Assembly (NCBI GenBank): GCA_013372975.1
Contig: JABXIS010000036.1
Span: 17,570 to 81,569, forward strand
Source of the DNA: Alphaproteobacteria bacterium
GTDB taxonomy: Bacteria; Pseudomonadota; Alphaproteobacteria; Sphingomonadales; Kordiimonadaceae
DNA length: 64,000 nucleotides
Direction: 5' to 3'
The position numbers and the translations under genes were made by a program. Below are positions 26,010 through 34,571 of the stretch, one piece after another (the stretch's first letter is position 1; the number at the start of each line of letters is the position of its first letter). The notes beneath the pieces are model-generated. The model saw nothing but the letters and a program-made list of their open reading frames with translations, was not told the DNA's origin and did no database searches.

Positions 26010-28271
26010 ATGGCGCAAATGGTTTTGGACAGGCGATCAACACTGAAGCTCATGTTGGCTGCGGGCGGATTGACACTGGCATACCCTCGTATTGCATTGG
26101 CATCCGATGAAGAAACGCCTAACTATCAGCAAGATGGCATGACATTGCCTCTTGTGCGGATCAATTCCGACAACAGTGCCGTTATCTTTTGTCCAAACCC
26201 GGATATGGGGCAGGGTACGTCAACAGGCATCCCCATGATGATTGCGGAGGAGCTCGATCTGGACTGGGCCACAGTAACGGTCGAAGACCTGCCTCTTAAA
26301 CGACATCGTGCCTCAGATGAAAGAATGCGGTTTACTTACGCCATTCAGGGCTCAGGTGGTAGTGGCAGTATTCGTAGAGGCTGGGGGCAGTTACCCAAGT
26401 ATGGAGCACAAGGGCGGGATATGTTTGTCCGCGCCGCCGCAAAAGTATGGGGTGTGCCCGCTGAGGGCCTTGAAACACGCGATAGCCGGGTCATTGACCC
26501 TGCTTTTGGCAAAAACCTTAGGTATGCCGACCTTCTGGAAGTAGTCTCCACACTTAGGCCACGTGACGACGTACCGCTGAAGGTACGTCGGGACTACCGC
26601 CTTATAGGTAAACCCCAAATTGCCAAAGCAGCACCTGCTATAGTAACCGGCAAGCCAATCTTCGGTATTGATCAGGAAATGGATGGCATGTTGCACGCGG
26701 TGATCGCGCGTTGCCCCCATTTCTTTGGGACACTCAAATCTTTTGATGCGTCGGCGGCAAGGAAAGTAGCTGGTGTCAGGGATATCATCGAGGTCAAACA
26801 GTCAGAGCGGGAAGGCCCTATGGCGTGGCTATTGGTTTCAGGTGTCGCAGTAATTGCGGATAGTTTCTGGGCAGCCAAAAAAGCAAGAGATCTCCTCGAG
26901 ATCGAATGGGACAGCGGAGATTTTGCAGGATATTCCTCAGCTGAAATGGAAGCCGAAAACCTGGCTGCCCTTGACGATGATGAGGGTTTCGAAGTGGTCA
27001 ATTTTGATGATCGTGACAGACGTGAGGGGAATTTTCACGAGGCCTTTGATGGTACGGTTCTCCGGCATGATGCCAAATACGTGGTTCGGCGTGTAGCCCA
27101 TGCATTGATGGAGCCCCATTCAGCGATCGCAGATGTGCGAGAGAACGAAGTGTTTATCCATTATCCGTGTCAAAGCCCGGCGCGGGCGCAGAATCTGGCC
27201 CACGAAATGACAGGGATCAAACACGAAAATATCCATGTGACAGTGGCACGTTCAGGCGGCGCTTTCGGGCGCCGGTTTGAAAGTGATTATCCAGCAGAGG
27301 CCATTTATTTGTCCCAGAAGTTGGGACGCCCGGTAAAAGTTACCTGGACACGAGAAGACGAGCTTACCCAGTGCCGATATCGGGCAGCCAACAATTACCG
27401 TATGACAGGTGGGCTGGATGGCGACGGCAAGCTGGTGGCCTTCAGGCAGCGGCAATCATCTGATTATGCCAGCACACGCCCTGATCGTGACGTGGTGGTT
27501 GAATGGGGATATGAAGACCTGATGGGCTGGCATTTCGAAGCCGGGATCGTTGAAAACCATCTGATGGAACACCGATTTACCGCTGGGCCAGTGCCTCGCG
27601 GCCCGTGGCGTGCACCGGGCAGTGTCAATTCGGCCTTTGCGCAATTCAGTTTTCTCGACGAATTGGCCCATAAAGCTGGCGTCGACCCACTTGAATTTCA
27701 TTTGAGGGTTTTGGGTGAACCGCGCTTCCTGCCGGAAGGTCATAAGGGCCCGATGGGTATGCACACTGGTCGCATGGCAGCGTGCCTGAAGGTGGCGGCT
27801 GAAAAAGCAGGTTGGGGCACTGAGCTTCCTGATGGGCATGGCCGTGGCATCGCGGGCTATTTTTCCCACAATAGTTTTGTGGCGCACGTAATCGAGGTTT
27901 CTGTTGATGACGGTTTTCTCACTGTGGAACGGGTAGTTTCGGTGGCCGATTGTGGGTTGGTGATTAATCCACTTGGTGTGAAGGCTCAGATTGAGGGCGC
28001 AATTCACGACGGGTTGTCGGTAGCGCTTGCTCAGGAGATCACTGTGGAAGATGCCGCTGTTGGCCAGACCAATTTTGATAGCTATGAAATGGCCCGGATC
28101 GACAGGGCACCCAAGAAAATTGAAATCCATTTGATGGAAAGTGACGAACACCCAACAGGTATGGGCGAACCTGCCATGCCGCCGTTTGCGCCGGCGCTTG
28201 CGAATGCCATTTTTGCGGCGACCGGCAAGCGGATCAGGCGGTTGCCAATCGCGGATCAACTTGCAAGCTAA
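26010..28271 (+). CDS. Tat-exported molybdopterin-binding aldehyde/isoquinoline dehydrogenase large subunit (IorB-like)
   Basis: A 753-residue molybdenum hydroxylase large subunit of the xanthine dehydrogenase family, closest in layout to IorB and similar exported aldehyde dehydrogenases. A twin-arginine signal is visible (DRRSTLKLMLAAGGLTLAYP). Binding loops include DMGQGTSTGIPMMIAEELDL, SGGAFGRRFESDYPAEA and GPWRAPGSVNSAF; GMGEPAMPPFAPAL holds the catalytic Glu. Family members need a [2Fe-2S] small subunit and a cytochrome or flavin partner, and neither is next to it. GGGAGG precedes the ATG. The substrate is unknown. Confidence 0.9.
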   Translation: MAQMVLDRRSTLKLMLAAGGLTLAYPRIALASDEETPNYQQDGMTLPLVRINSDNSAVIFCPNPDMGQGTSTGIPMMIAEELDLDWATVTVEDLPLKRHRASDERMRFTYAIQGSGGSGSIRRGWGQLPKYGAQGRDMFVRAAAKVWGVPAEGLETRDSRVIDPAFGKNLRYADLLEVVSTLRPRDDVPLKVRRDYRLIGKPQIAKAAPAIVTGKPIFGIDQEMDGMLHAVIARCPHFFGTLKSFDASAARKVAGVRDIIEVKQSEREGPMAWLLVSGVAVIADSFWAAKKARDLLEIEWDSGDFAGYSSAEMEAENLAALDDDEGFEVVNFDDRDRREGNFHEAFDGTVLRHDAKYVVRRVAHALMEPHSAIADVRENEVFIHYPCQSPARAQNLAHEMTGIKHENIHVTVARSGGAFGRRFESDYPAEAIYLSQKLGRPVKVTWTREDELTQCRYRAANNYRMTGGLDGDGKLVAFRQRQSSDYASTRPDRDVVVEWGYEDLMGWHFEAGIVENHLMEHRFTAGPVPRGPWRAPGSVNSAFAQFSFLDELAHKAGVDPLEFHLRVLGEPRFLPEGHKGPMGMHTGRMAACLKVAAEKAGWGTELPDGHGRGIAGYFSHNSFVAHVIEVSVDDGFLTVERVVSVADCGLVINPLGVKAQIEGAIHDGLSVALAQEITVEDAAVGQTNFDSYEMARIDRAPKKIEIHLMESDEHPTGMGEPAMPPFAPALANAIFAATGKRIRRLPIADQLAS

Positions 28272-28295
28272 AGCACTTCAAATCGATGAAGGCAC

Positions 28296-28328
28296 AAAAA
28301 AAGCCCGGCAGCTCTGCCGGGCTTTGTT
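28296..28328. terminator. Bidirectional terminator between the dehydrogenase and DUF799 genes
   Basis: AGCCCGGCAG (28302-28311) pairs with CTGCCGGGCT (28314-28323), with seven A before and a TTTGTTTT tract after. It serves the convergent dehydrogenase (plus) and the CsgG-lipoprotein operon (minus). Confidence 0.92.
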
Positions 28329-28333
28329 TTCTA

Positions 28334-29080
28334 TTATTCAGAAGCTGTTGAGGTTTCTTCTGTTTTTGCCTCTACCTCTTCAGGTTTCGGGCCGCCGATC
28401 CAGCCAGAGCCTGTCTCCGGGAAGGCTTCCAGGTCTTTCTCGTCTTTATAAGTCAGTGCATATGGACCGCTGGGAATCCCCCGACCTGCTGTATAAAGGG
28501 CGAAATTATTCGCAGTGCGAGCCAATGGGGTATAGTCAGATTTCATGCTGTTGATTGCACCCGCAACTGCCGTTGCGATCAGATCCGCGATGAAGTTGCC
28601 CGAATTGCCGGATTGGGAATGCACGAACGACTGTTCGTTCTGCCACATGGTCTCGCCGGATTGTGCGCTTTTCAGCGTGTACCGGAAAGATACAGTGATG
28701 TTTGACGACAGAATTACATAATTGGATTCCCATTTCAGGATTTCAACCAGCAGAATTGAGTCTGCATCAAACAATTTGCCCAGGCGAACAGGGTCAGCTT
28801 CGTGAACCAGTGTGGGGTCAGACAATCCGTCTGCTTCCATGGTGCGCTTCACCATGTTGACCGGGAATACATAATAGCCACGCTCGCCAAGAGCATATGG
28901 CAGGGTGGTCAGGAAGAAATCTGCAGCTTCAGCTTCGTTAGAGCTGTTCATAACCGGCACCACGAGAATGGAGTGCGGGTCCATACTGCGGAAACTAGTG
29001 TAATCGTATGGGTCAACTTGAGTGGTCTTACAGGCCGCTAGCGCTAGCAAAACAGACAATGCTATCAGTTTTTTAATCAT
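28334..29080 (-). CDS. DUF799 (GNA1162-like) lipoprotein
   Basis: A 248-residue lipoprotein with signal peptide and lipobox (MIKKLIALSVLLALAAC). The body fits DUF799, known from the Neisseria surface lipoprotein GNA1162: SILVVPVMNSSNEAEAADFF, LGERGYYVFPVNMVKRTMEA and FDADSILLVEILKWESNYVI. The fold is related to TolB-N/CsgG-like periplasmic domains. The tail is rich in Glu and Thr. I start it at ATG 29080, since the longer reading adds a non-signal extension. It is last in a four-gene operon headed by a CsgG homologue. Confidence 0.88.
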   Translation of the reverse strand: MIKKLIALSVLLALAACKTTQVDPYDYTSFRSMDPHSILVVPVMNSSNEAEAADFFLTTLPYALGERGYYVFPVNMVKRTMEADGLSDPTLVHEADPVRLGKLFDADSILLVEILKWESNYVILSSNITVSFRYTLKSAQSGETMWQNEQSFVHSQSGNSGNFIADLIATAVAGAINSMKSDYTPLARTANNFALYTAGRGIPSGPYALTYKDEKDLEAFPETGSGWIGGPKPEEVEAKTEETSTASE

Positions 29081-29093
29081 GGCATGTATCTCC

Positions 29094-29456
29094 CTAGCTT
29101 GATGCGCCGCTGATGCGGTCAATCACTGATGTCATGAAAGGAGCGGATTCAGGCCATGCATCACGTTCTTTGGCAAAGAAGACGAGAGCTTCCTGGACGT
29201 TGCCGGAATCATAGAGGGCATAGGCATAATCAGCATAAAGTCCTGGAGGTACTTTATCTTCCTTGCGCTCGATTTTTTCGATGATTTCCTTCAGGGAAAG
29301 AGCGAGCTCATCAGAGGCAGTGCCGTCTTTATAATGCTTCAGCAGGGCATAATCGTACCCGCCCCAGTTATACATGGTTTTTGGGCCACCGCAGGCGGCC
29401 AAGGAGACCAGCAGCAATCCTGCCAGCACACCTTTTTGTAGATTTTTCTTTGTCAT
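29094..29456 (-). CDS. DUF4810 lipoprotein
   Basis: A 120-residue lipoprotein with lipobox SLAAC after a short signal. MYNWGGYDYALLKHYKDG, KVPPGLYADYAYALYDSGNV and FFAKERDAWPESAPFM match DUF4810. DUF4810, DUF799 and CsgG proteins are repeatedly encoded together in Gram-negative bacteria, which supports all three calls. It contains a short TPR-like helical part. Starts 29471 and 29456 are both possible; ATG 29456 gives the normal Lys-rich signal. Gaps to its neighbours are 13 and 21 bases. Confidence 0.85.
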   Translation of the reverse strand: MTKKNLQKGVLAGLLLVSLAACGGPKTMYNWGGYDYALLKHYKDGTASDELALSLKEIIEKIERKEDKVPPGLYADYAYALYDSGNVQEALVFFAKERDAWPESAPFMTSVIDRISGASS

Positions 29457-29477
29457 ATTGGCCTCGAACAAAAGAAA

Positions 29478-29783
29478 TTATGAGATGTTGATTGTGTGGG
29501 TAATGTTTTTGGGAAGAAAGATTTCGCCCCTAAACAGGACGTTGCCTGCAGGACCGACCACCTGAACCGCGTGTGTGCCGGTGGTTTCAACTGCAAAAGT
29601 GTCCTGATCTTCGGTGACTGTGCCTACAGAGCGGCCATCAACATATACCACTGTCCCAAGTGGCGCACCGTTCAGATCAATAGCAGGGCTATTGTCCGCC
29701 GTATTGGTGGAGTGTGTTGGCATATGCCCGCAAGCAGCGATCATTAGCAACGAGAATGACACCAGTGTCTTTTTCATAGACAT
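29478..29783 (-). CDS. Small lipoprotein with PEGA-like beta domain
   Basis: A 101-residue lipoprotein with lipobox MIAAC. The remainder is a small beta domain (VVYVDGRSVGTVTEDQDTFA, then HAVQVVGPAGNVLFRGEIFL) that reads like a PEGA or carboxypeptidase-regulatory-like fold. I do not recognise a named family. It lies between the CsgG homologue and the DUF4810 gene and begins 2 bases after the CsgG stop, with a GAGGA ribosome site in the end of that gene, so tight coupling is likely. Confidence 0.78.
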   Translation of the reverse strand: MSMKKTLVSFSLLMIAACGHMPTHSTNTADNSPAIDLNGAPLGTVVYVDGRSVGTVTEDQDTFAVETTGTHAVQVVGPAGNVLFRGEIFLPKNITHTINIS

Positions 29784-29785
29784 TA

Positions 29786-30718
29786 TTATTCCTCCGTCAC
29801 GTAAAGGTCTTCAGGCCTGCCGTCGGCGATCTCGCCGGAGACAATTCTCGTAACTGCGCCCTCATTCATTTCGGAGTCGCCGAAAAGTTGGATGACTTGA
29901 ACTTTGGCTACAGGGGTAGCGGGTAGCGTGATGTCAAAGCCAGTTTGTTTGCTTTTGATTACTTGGCCAGCCTTCACGACAGTAAGCGTGTCGCCCACTT
30001 TCAATCCCTGACGCTCGCCGCCGGAGATATAAACCTGATCACCGGCCACCTGCAGAATGTCAGTTTTCCACGTCCGGTCCTGCAACTTGCCTACAAGCTC
30101 GTTGATAACTGCTGAAATTGCTGCGGAAATCGCTTGATCATTGAGGGTCGCATCATGTTCTGCCGTGGAGCCAACGCCCAAAACCGTTTTTGTTGTCGTG
30201 GAGGATTCTCCACTTCCCGTTGCAGAATGGAAGACAAGACCAGTTTTGACATCGACAAGCCTGATGGTGACAGTGGCTCGCGCTTTTTGCGTTTTCTTGC
30301 GGTTGAACAGGCCGCGCTTTCCGTCTGTGGAACGACCAAACTCAACAATCGAACCAAGAATAAGGGTATCTACGCCGATTACAGCCCCTTCACTGCGAGA
30401 TTGTTCGCGCTCGATTTTTTCAATATCGGGACGTTCAAATACCAGAAAACGGCTTGTTTCGGTCAGCATGCTTGTCAAGATATCGGAAGCCTGTTTGCCT
30501 AACGGATCAAGGTCTTGATCCCTCAGCAGGCTGCGGCCATACCGTGTTTCATTGGAAAAGCGCCCGACAGCGAGTTTGATCTTCAGCTTCTTTTCGGCAA
30601 GTTCCGCACCAGCTTGTTCTGTTGCCACTGCTGTGTCAGACAGGACCAGTGGTGTCGTAGCTGCCAGGCACAAAGCAAGAAGACTTGCTTTCCCCGACAG
30701 GGAAGTGATGGATGTCAT
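29786..30718 (-). CDS. CsgG/HfaB family curli-transport-like protein
   Basis: A 310-residue protein with a Sec signal (ends near AVATEQ). It has no lipobox, unlike E. coli CsgG. KLKIKLAVGRFSNETRYG, DILTSMLTETSRFLVFERPD, AVIGVDTLILGSIVEFGRST and ATVTIRLVDVKTGLVFHSAT are CsgG-family motifs. The C-terminal 90 residues (QVYISGGERQGLKVGDTLTV) add a beta domain like those of flagellar-assembly T-type or lipoprotein CsgG relatives. CsgG forms the curli export pore and HfaB helps anchor the Caulobacter holdfast, but no curlin or hfaA/hfaD gene is nearby. It heads the operon; GGGGGG lies 10 bases before ATG 30718. Confidence 0.88.
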   Translation of the reverse strand: MTSITSLSGKASLLALCLAATTPLVLSDTAVATEQAGAELAEKKLKIKLAVGRFSNETRYGRSLLRDQDLDPLGKQASDILTSMLTETSRFLVFERPDIEKIEREQSRSEGAVIGVDTLILGSIVEFGRSTDGKRGLFNRKKTQKARATVTIRLVDVKTGLVFHSATGSGESSTTTKTVLGVGSTAEHDATLNDQAISAAISAVINELVGKLQDRTWKTDILQVAGDQVYISGGERQGLKVGDTLTVVKAGQVIKSKQTGFDITLPATPVAKVQVIQLFGDSEMNEGAVTRIVSGEIADGRPEDLYVTEE

Positions 30719-30884
30719 TGTCAATGAGCCCCCCAATTAGACGTCAGTGTCAAATTTACACAATTATGTATTAAATGTTAGCGACGGAAATAGCAACATG
30801 CACCGCAGCCTGACAACCTATAAAAATTTAAGTGCCCAAATTTTGCCATGAGTGCAGGGCAGGCTTTGACCAAGGAGAATGTTT

Positions 30885-31289
30885 ATGCGCGCGATCATGG
30901 CCACAGCTTTTCTGTTTCTTAGCCTGCCAGCTGGAGCGAGCGACATCGTATGCGAAGGTGATGCATGCGATGTCCTCTCCCCGCTAATGGGTAGCAAGGT
31001 GCAATTTGATAAGCCTGCAAAAGGCGTGCGGGAACTGAGGGGTGCACTTAGTGGGCTATCGGGTGCCTTAATCGGAAACGAAATAGCAGGCGAAGAGGGC
31101 GCTATCTTCGGCGCGCTGCTAGGCATAAGCTTGGGTTATGACTATGAGCCTGACCTTCACAGGCTTGAGCGCGAGGCCCGCGAGCGGGACGCAGCTTGGA
31201 AGCGGGGTGACGATATGTTCTTTAACCCAGCCCACCCAATTCCCTATAACGCGCATTATCTGGGCGGTGGAAAGCGCAAAAAAGATTAA
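30885..31289 (+). CDS. Secreted small glycine-zipper protein
   Basis: A 134-residue protein with a signal peptide (MRAIMATAFLFLSLPAGASD) and two Cys soon after (IVCEGDACDV). A glycine-rich helix pair follows (LSGLSGALIGNEIAGEEGAI, FGALLGISLG), and then a charged tail. It resembles glycine-zipper 2TM envelope proteins, with unknown function. ATG 30885 has GGAG 7 bases upstream. It is divergent from the CsgG operon with 166 bases between, and it lies 99 bases before the Arg/His-rich protein. Confidence 0.75.
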   Translation: MRAIMATAFLFLSLPAGASDIVCEGDACDVLSPLMGSKVQFDKPAKGVRELRGALSGLSGALIGNEIAGEEGAIFGALLGISLGYDYEPDLHRLEREARERDAAWKRGDDMFFNPAHPIPYNAHYLGGGKRKKD

Positions 31290-31388
31290 GGTACCGGCCA
31301 CGATTAAGGCAGCAATTGTGGCAAAAGGGTTCATGCGTCGTTCAGTTTCATTCCGCTAGGTTGAATGCCAGAATAGACGGAGGACACG

Positions 31389-32678
31389 ATGAAAAAAATC
31401 CGCATGACTTGGGCCCCGCTTTTATTGGCCACGACAGCCATGATGATCTTACCTGCCGAGGTTTCGGCGGGCGACACAAAAGAACACCGTAAAAAAGCGC
31501 AGCAGGAACGCCAGCTCGAACGTCGGGAAGCTGTTCGTATGCGTGATAGTGCGCGCACGGCTCCACGAGCAGCCAGAACGCAGGAGCGCAGAGCCCCAAG
31601 CGCCCTTCCACCTGCTGAAAGGCAGGAACAGGCCCGGAACCTTTCAAATCGCATGGCTCCAGCTGTGAATCTTCGACCTGTTCGTGCCAGCGACGACCGT
31701 CAGCGCGCAAGGCAGGAGCGCCGCGAAGATCGTCGGCAGGAAAGCAGAAATGATCGTCGCGCGCCCAGGGCGGACAAGGACAAGCGTCACACGCATGTAA
31801 CGGAACATAACCGTGACCGCCGTCAGGTTCGTGACACGCGGGGCCGTAATACAAACCGCACGATTGTGCCAGACAGCCGAGAGGATGCCGTGCGGATGCG
31901 GGACGGGCAACGAAGCCTTAGTCATGGCTATCGTGATGACCGTCGCCGCGATAGTTGGGCGGGACGTGACCGTCGTGACTATGACCAGCGTGAGAATTAT
32001 AGAGACCGCAACCATGGCCGCCGAGGTGACTGGTGGCGAGGCTGGGATCGAGGGCGCAATGGCTACAGCTATCGTCATGGCGGCTACAATCGCGGGTATA
32101 ATCGTGGCTATTGGAATGGTTATCGCCGGGGCTTCCGTAGCAGCTGGTGGTACGGTGTACCAAGCTACACCAGCCTCTATTATTTTGGCCATTGGCCCTA
32201 TCATTCAGGTTTCTGGCATGCCCGCGCGAGTTGGTTGTGGCATACCCATCACCATCACTATCACTATGGTGACTATTGCCCTGGCTTTGATTATCACTAT
32301 GACACTCACTATTCGGCGGGCGTGCACTATAGCAGCCATTCGGACAATGTGGCAGGCACTATCCTTGGTGGCGTGATCGGCGGCATATTGGGGTCAGAGA
32401 TTGATGGTGGACGGGATCGCTCGGCCGGTATCATCATCGGGTCGTTGGTTGGCGCAGCCATCGGCAACGCAGCGACAAGTGGCAATAGCTATTCTGCCAG
32501 CAGCTATGACTATAGCTATGACGATGCGGGGTATGTGGATGATGATCCAAACCGCTATTATCTGGAAGATCAGAGCTATAGCCCACCACAGGAGCGTCGC
32601 ACCTGTATTGAATATACGGTCAGAGACGGCAACTATGTTTGCCGCAAGTGGGAAGTGGAATATGACTATAATGACTGA
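31389..32678 (+). CDS. Exported Arg/His/Tyr-rich low-complexity protein with C-terminal glycine zipper
   Basis: A 429-residue protein with a signal peptide (MKKIRMTWAPLLLATTAMMI...VSAGD). Residues 28-200 are extremely Arg-rich and disordered (RQERREDRRQESRNDRR). Residues 200-260 hold WRGWDRG and HGGYNRGYNRGYWNGYRRGF repeats. At about 285-300 comes a His cluster (WHTHHHHYHYGDYCPG). Then comes a glycine zipper (AGTILGGVIGGILGSEIDGG, IIIGSLVGAAIGNA) and a Cys-bearing tail (RRTCIEYTVRDGNYVCRKW). Glycine-zipper envelope proteins with Arg-rich N-termini occur in alphaproteobacteria without known function; metal or polyanion binding is a guess. It ends at a terminator. Confidence 0.8.
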   Translation: MKKIRMTWAPLLLATTAMMILPAEVSAGDTKEHRKKAQQERQLERREAVRMRDSARTAPRAARTQERRAPSALPPAERQEQARNLSNRMAPAVNLRPVRASDDRQRARQERREDRRQESRNDRRAPRADKDKRHTHVTEHNRDRRQVRDTRGRNTNRTIVPDSREDAVRMRDGQRSLSHGYRDDRRRDSWAGRDRRDYDQRENYRDRNHGRRGDWWRGWDRGRNGYSYRHGGYNRGYNRGYWNGYRRGFRSSWWYGVPSYTSLYYFGHWPYHSGFWHARASWLWHTHHHHYHYGDYCPGFDYHYDTHYSAGVHYSSHSDNVAGTILGGVIGGILGSEIDGGRDRSAGIIIGSLVGAAIGNAATSGNSYSASSYDYSYDDAGYVDDDPNRYYLEDQSYSPPQERRTCIEYTVRDGNYVCRKWEVEYDYND

Positions 32679-32712
32679 CCGCAGCTGAGCGATTGAACAA
32701 GGGAAGCGAGGA

Positions 32713-32745
32713 AGGCTATTGTGCGAAAGCGCAGTAGCCTTTTTT
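32713..32745 (+). terminator. Intrinsic terminator after the Arg/His-rich protein gene
   Basis: An imperfect stem, AGGCTA plus TTG against CAGTAGCCT with a GCGAAAGC apex, runs into TTTTTT. It lies 35 bases after the stop. Confidence 0.82.
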
Positions 32746-32788
32746 ATGTTTGGGGTGTTCATATAGGCATGTGTAGGAGGGATCGGGG

Positions 32789-34474
32789 ATGAAACAGTTT
32801 TGCGTTGCGATGCTAGCAATACTGACTGCTTGCGCTGCATATGGCGAGCAAACCGCTGAAGTCGTTTATACAAACGGCACAATTTATACGGTCGATGAGG
32901 ATATGCCCTGGGCATCAGAACTGGGTGTTCAGCAGGGCCGTATTGTCTGTGTGGGAGCCCCTGGCGCCTGCGATAGCTTCAGCGGGCTGCGTGAAGATCT
33001 TCAGGGCAGGTTCGTCATGCCGGGTTTTATAGATAGCCACAACCATGTGACTTATGCTCGTGGGACTGGGATGATCGACCTTGCGCCCGCGACAAACTAT
33101 GAAGAGTTTCGCGCTCTTATCGAAGAGTTCGCTGCGGCAAGGCCGGATCTGCCTTGGATCATCGGCGACGGCTGGAACTATAGTATTTTCCCATCTGGCA
33201 TGCCCAATTATCGCGACTTGGAAGGGCTCGCCGATGGCAGGCCAATGATGCTGATCTCCTATGATGCGCATACCAAGTTGTTGAACCGCACCGCCATGAA
33301 CGCCTTCGGATTGACGGACGCGGCAGAAAGAACGCCCATCGGATCAATCGTTCGGGATATAGACGGTAAACTGACCGGGATATTCAAGGCCGCCCTCTAT
33401 ATTTCAGAAGAGGACCAGAAGGCACTCAACGCCATCCTGCCACCGCCGGACGAAGAGGACCTGTACCAGTCGTTTCTGGGGAATCTGGATGAAGCTGCGT
33501 CGGTTGGGATTACCACGATCGTCGAACCACAAAATTATCCAGAGGATCTTGGTCGTTATGAACGGGCCCGTCGTGAAGGCAAGTTGAAGGCGCACATACG
33601 TCTGGCGCTTTACCATTCACCGAACGTGTCGGCTGAAGAATTTCAGGAATACAAAGCCATTCACGATCGCTATCGCAACGATCCCGATATTCGGGTTCCT
33701 GCCTTAAAGCTCTATGTGGATGACGTAATCGAATCCGAAACAGCGGCTGTGTTTGAACCCTATGTGGGGTCAGAGAATGTTGGGGAGCTTTTTTATGACC
33801 CGGAAGAATTCAAAACATTAGTGACACGGCTTGATGCCGAAGGCTTTCAGCTCTTCATTCACGCCATCGGAGACCGAGGCATCCACACGGCCCTTGATGC
33901 CCTCGAGGCGGCGAAGGTGGCAAATGGCAAACCGGATGCACCGCACCAACTGGTTCATCTGGAGTTGATGAATCCGGATGATATTGATCGTTTGGCGGCC
34001 CTTGACGTTTCGGCAGCAATTCAGCCTCGGCATCTATCGCCCGACATTACCGCACAGTGGGCCAAATCAGTTGGAGAGGCACGCCACAAATATGCCTGGC
34101 CGCTGAAGTCCCTTGCAGATGCAGGGACGCGGTTTGCCTTCTCATCCGACTGGAATGTTGCCGAGATGAATCCTTTTATCGGGATATTTACGGCGGTAAA
34201 CCGCACTGGGCTGGCAGGTAATCCGGAAGGCGGTTGGCAACCGCAGGAGCGTATTGATCTGGCAACGGCTCTTGAGGGTTATACGATCATGGGGGCGATC
34301 TCAAACGGTATCGAAGCCGATCGAGGATCGTTGGAAGTAGGCAAGTTCGCCGATCTTGTCTTCTTGAATGTGAACCCTTTTGAGGTTGCTCCACTTGCCC
34401 TGAAGGACGTGCAAGTGCTGAAAACGGTATTTCAGGGGCGGGCAGTATATGACGTGCCCACGAGCCAAAACTAG
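32789..34474 (+). CDS. Amidohydrolase family 3 (YtcJ-like) lipoprotein
   Basis: A 561-residue metal-dependent hydrolase with signal and lipobox (MLAILTAC, Cys15). It shows VVYTNGTIYTVDEDMPWASE, the metal motif PGFIDSHNHV, a Lys-containing KLYVDDVIES, FIHAIGDRGIHTALDALE, HLELMNPDDI and FSSDWNVAEMNPFIGI. This is the Amidohydro_3 group of exoenzymes that includes YtcJ and cytosine- or N-acyl-amino-acid-type hydrolases. The substrate is not predictable. It is monocistronic between two terminators, with a GGAGGGATCGGGG ribosome site. Confidence 0.9.
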   Translation: MKQFCVAMLAILTACAAYGEQTAEVVYTNGTIYTVDEDMPWASELGVQQGRIVCVGAPGACDSFSGLREDLQGRFVMPGFIDSHNHVTYARGTGMIDLAPATNYEEFRALIEEFAAARPDLPWIIGDGWNYSIFPSGMPNYRDLEGLADGRPMMLISYDAHTKLLNRTAMNAFGLTDAAERTPIGSIVRDIDGKLTGIFKAALYISEEDQKALNAILPPPDEEDLYQSFLGNLDEAASVGITTIVEPQNYPEDLGRYERARREGKLKAHIRLALYHSPNVSAEEFQEYKAIHDRYRNDPDIRVPALKLYVDDVIESETAAVFEPYVGSENVGELFYDPEEFKTLVTRLDAEGFQLFIHAIGDRGIHTALDALEAAKVANGKPDAPHQLVHLELMNPDDIDRLAALDVSAAIQPRHLSPDITAQWAKSVGEARHKYAWPLKSLADAGTRFAFSSDWNVAEMNPFIGIFTAVNRTGLAGNPEGGWQPQERIDLATALEGYTIMGAISNGIEADRGSLEVGKFADLVFLNVNPFEVAPLALKDVQVLKTVFQGRAVYDVPTSQN

Positions 34475-34527
34475 TGACGTGCTAGGTAAGGCAAGGTTAG
34501 GCAGTTTACAGTGCGGCAGGATGAACA

Positions 34528-34550
34528 AGGCGGCCGTGGCCGCCTGTTTT
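34528..34550 (+). terminator. Intrinsic terminator after the amidohydrolase gene
   Basis: AGGCGG (34528-34533) pairs with CCGCCT (34540-34545), and the loop CCGTGG can extend the stem. GTTTT follows. It lies 53 bases past the stop, before the convergent glycine-zipper lipoprotein gene. Confidence 0.72.
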
Positions 34551-34571
34551 CAAACTGAAGGTGGCCGCGGT

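Noticed and set aside
31119..31334. A 71-residue minus-strand frame with a hydrophobic start, antisense to the glycine-zipper gene at 30885.
   Set aside because: The N-terminus looks membrane-like, but there is no ribosome site and three-quarters overlaps a signal-bearing plus-strand gene.
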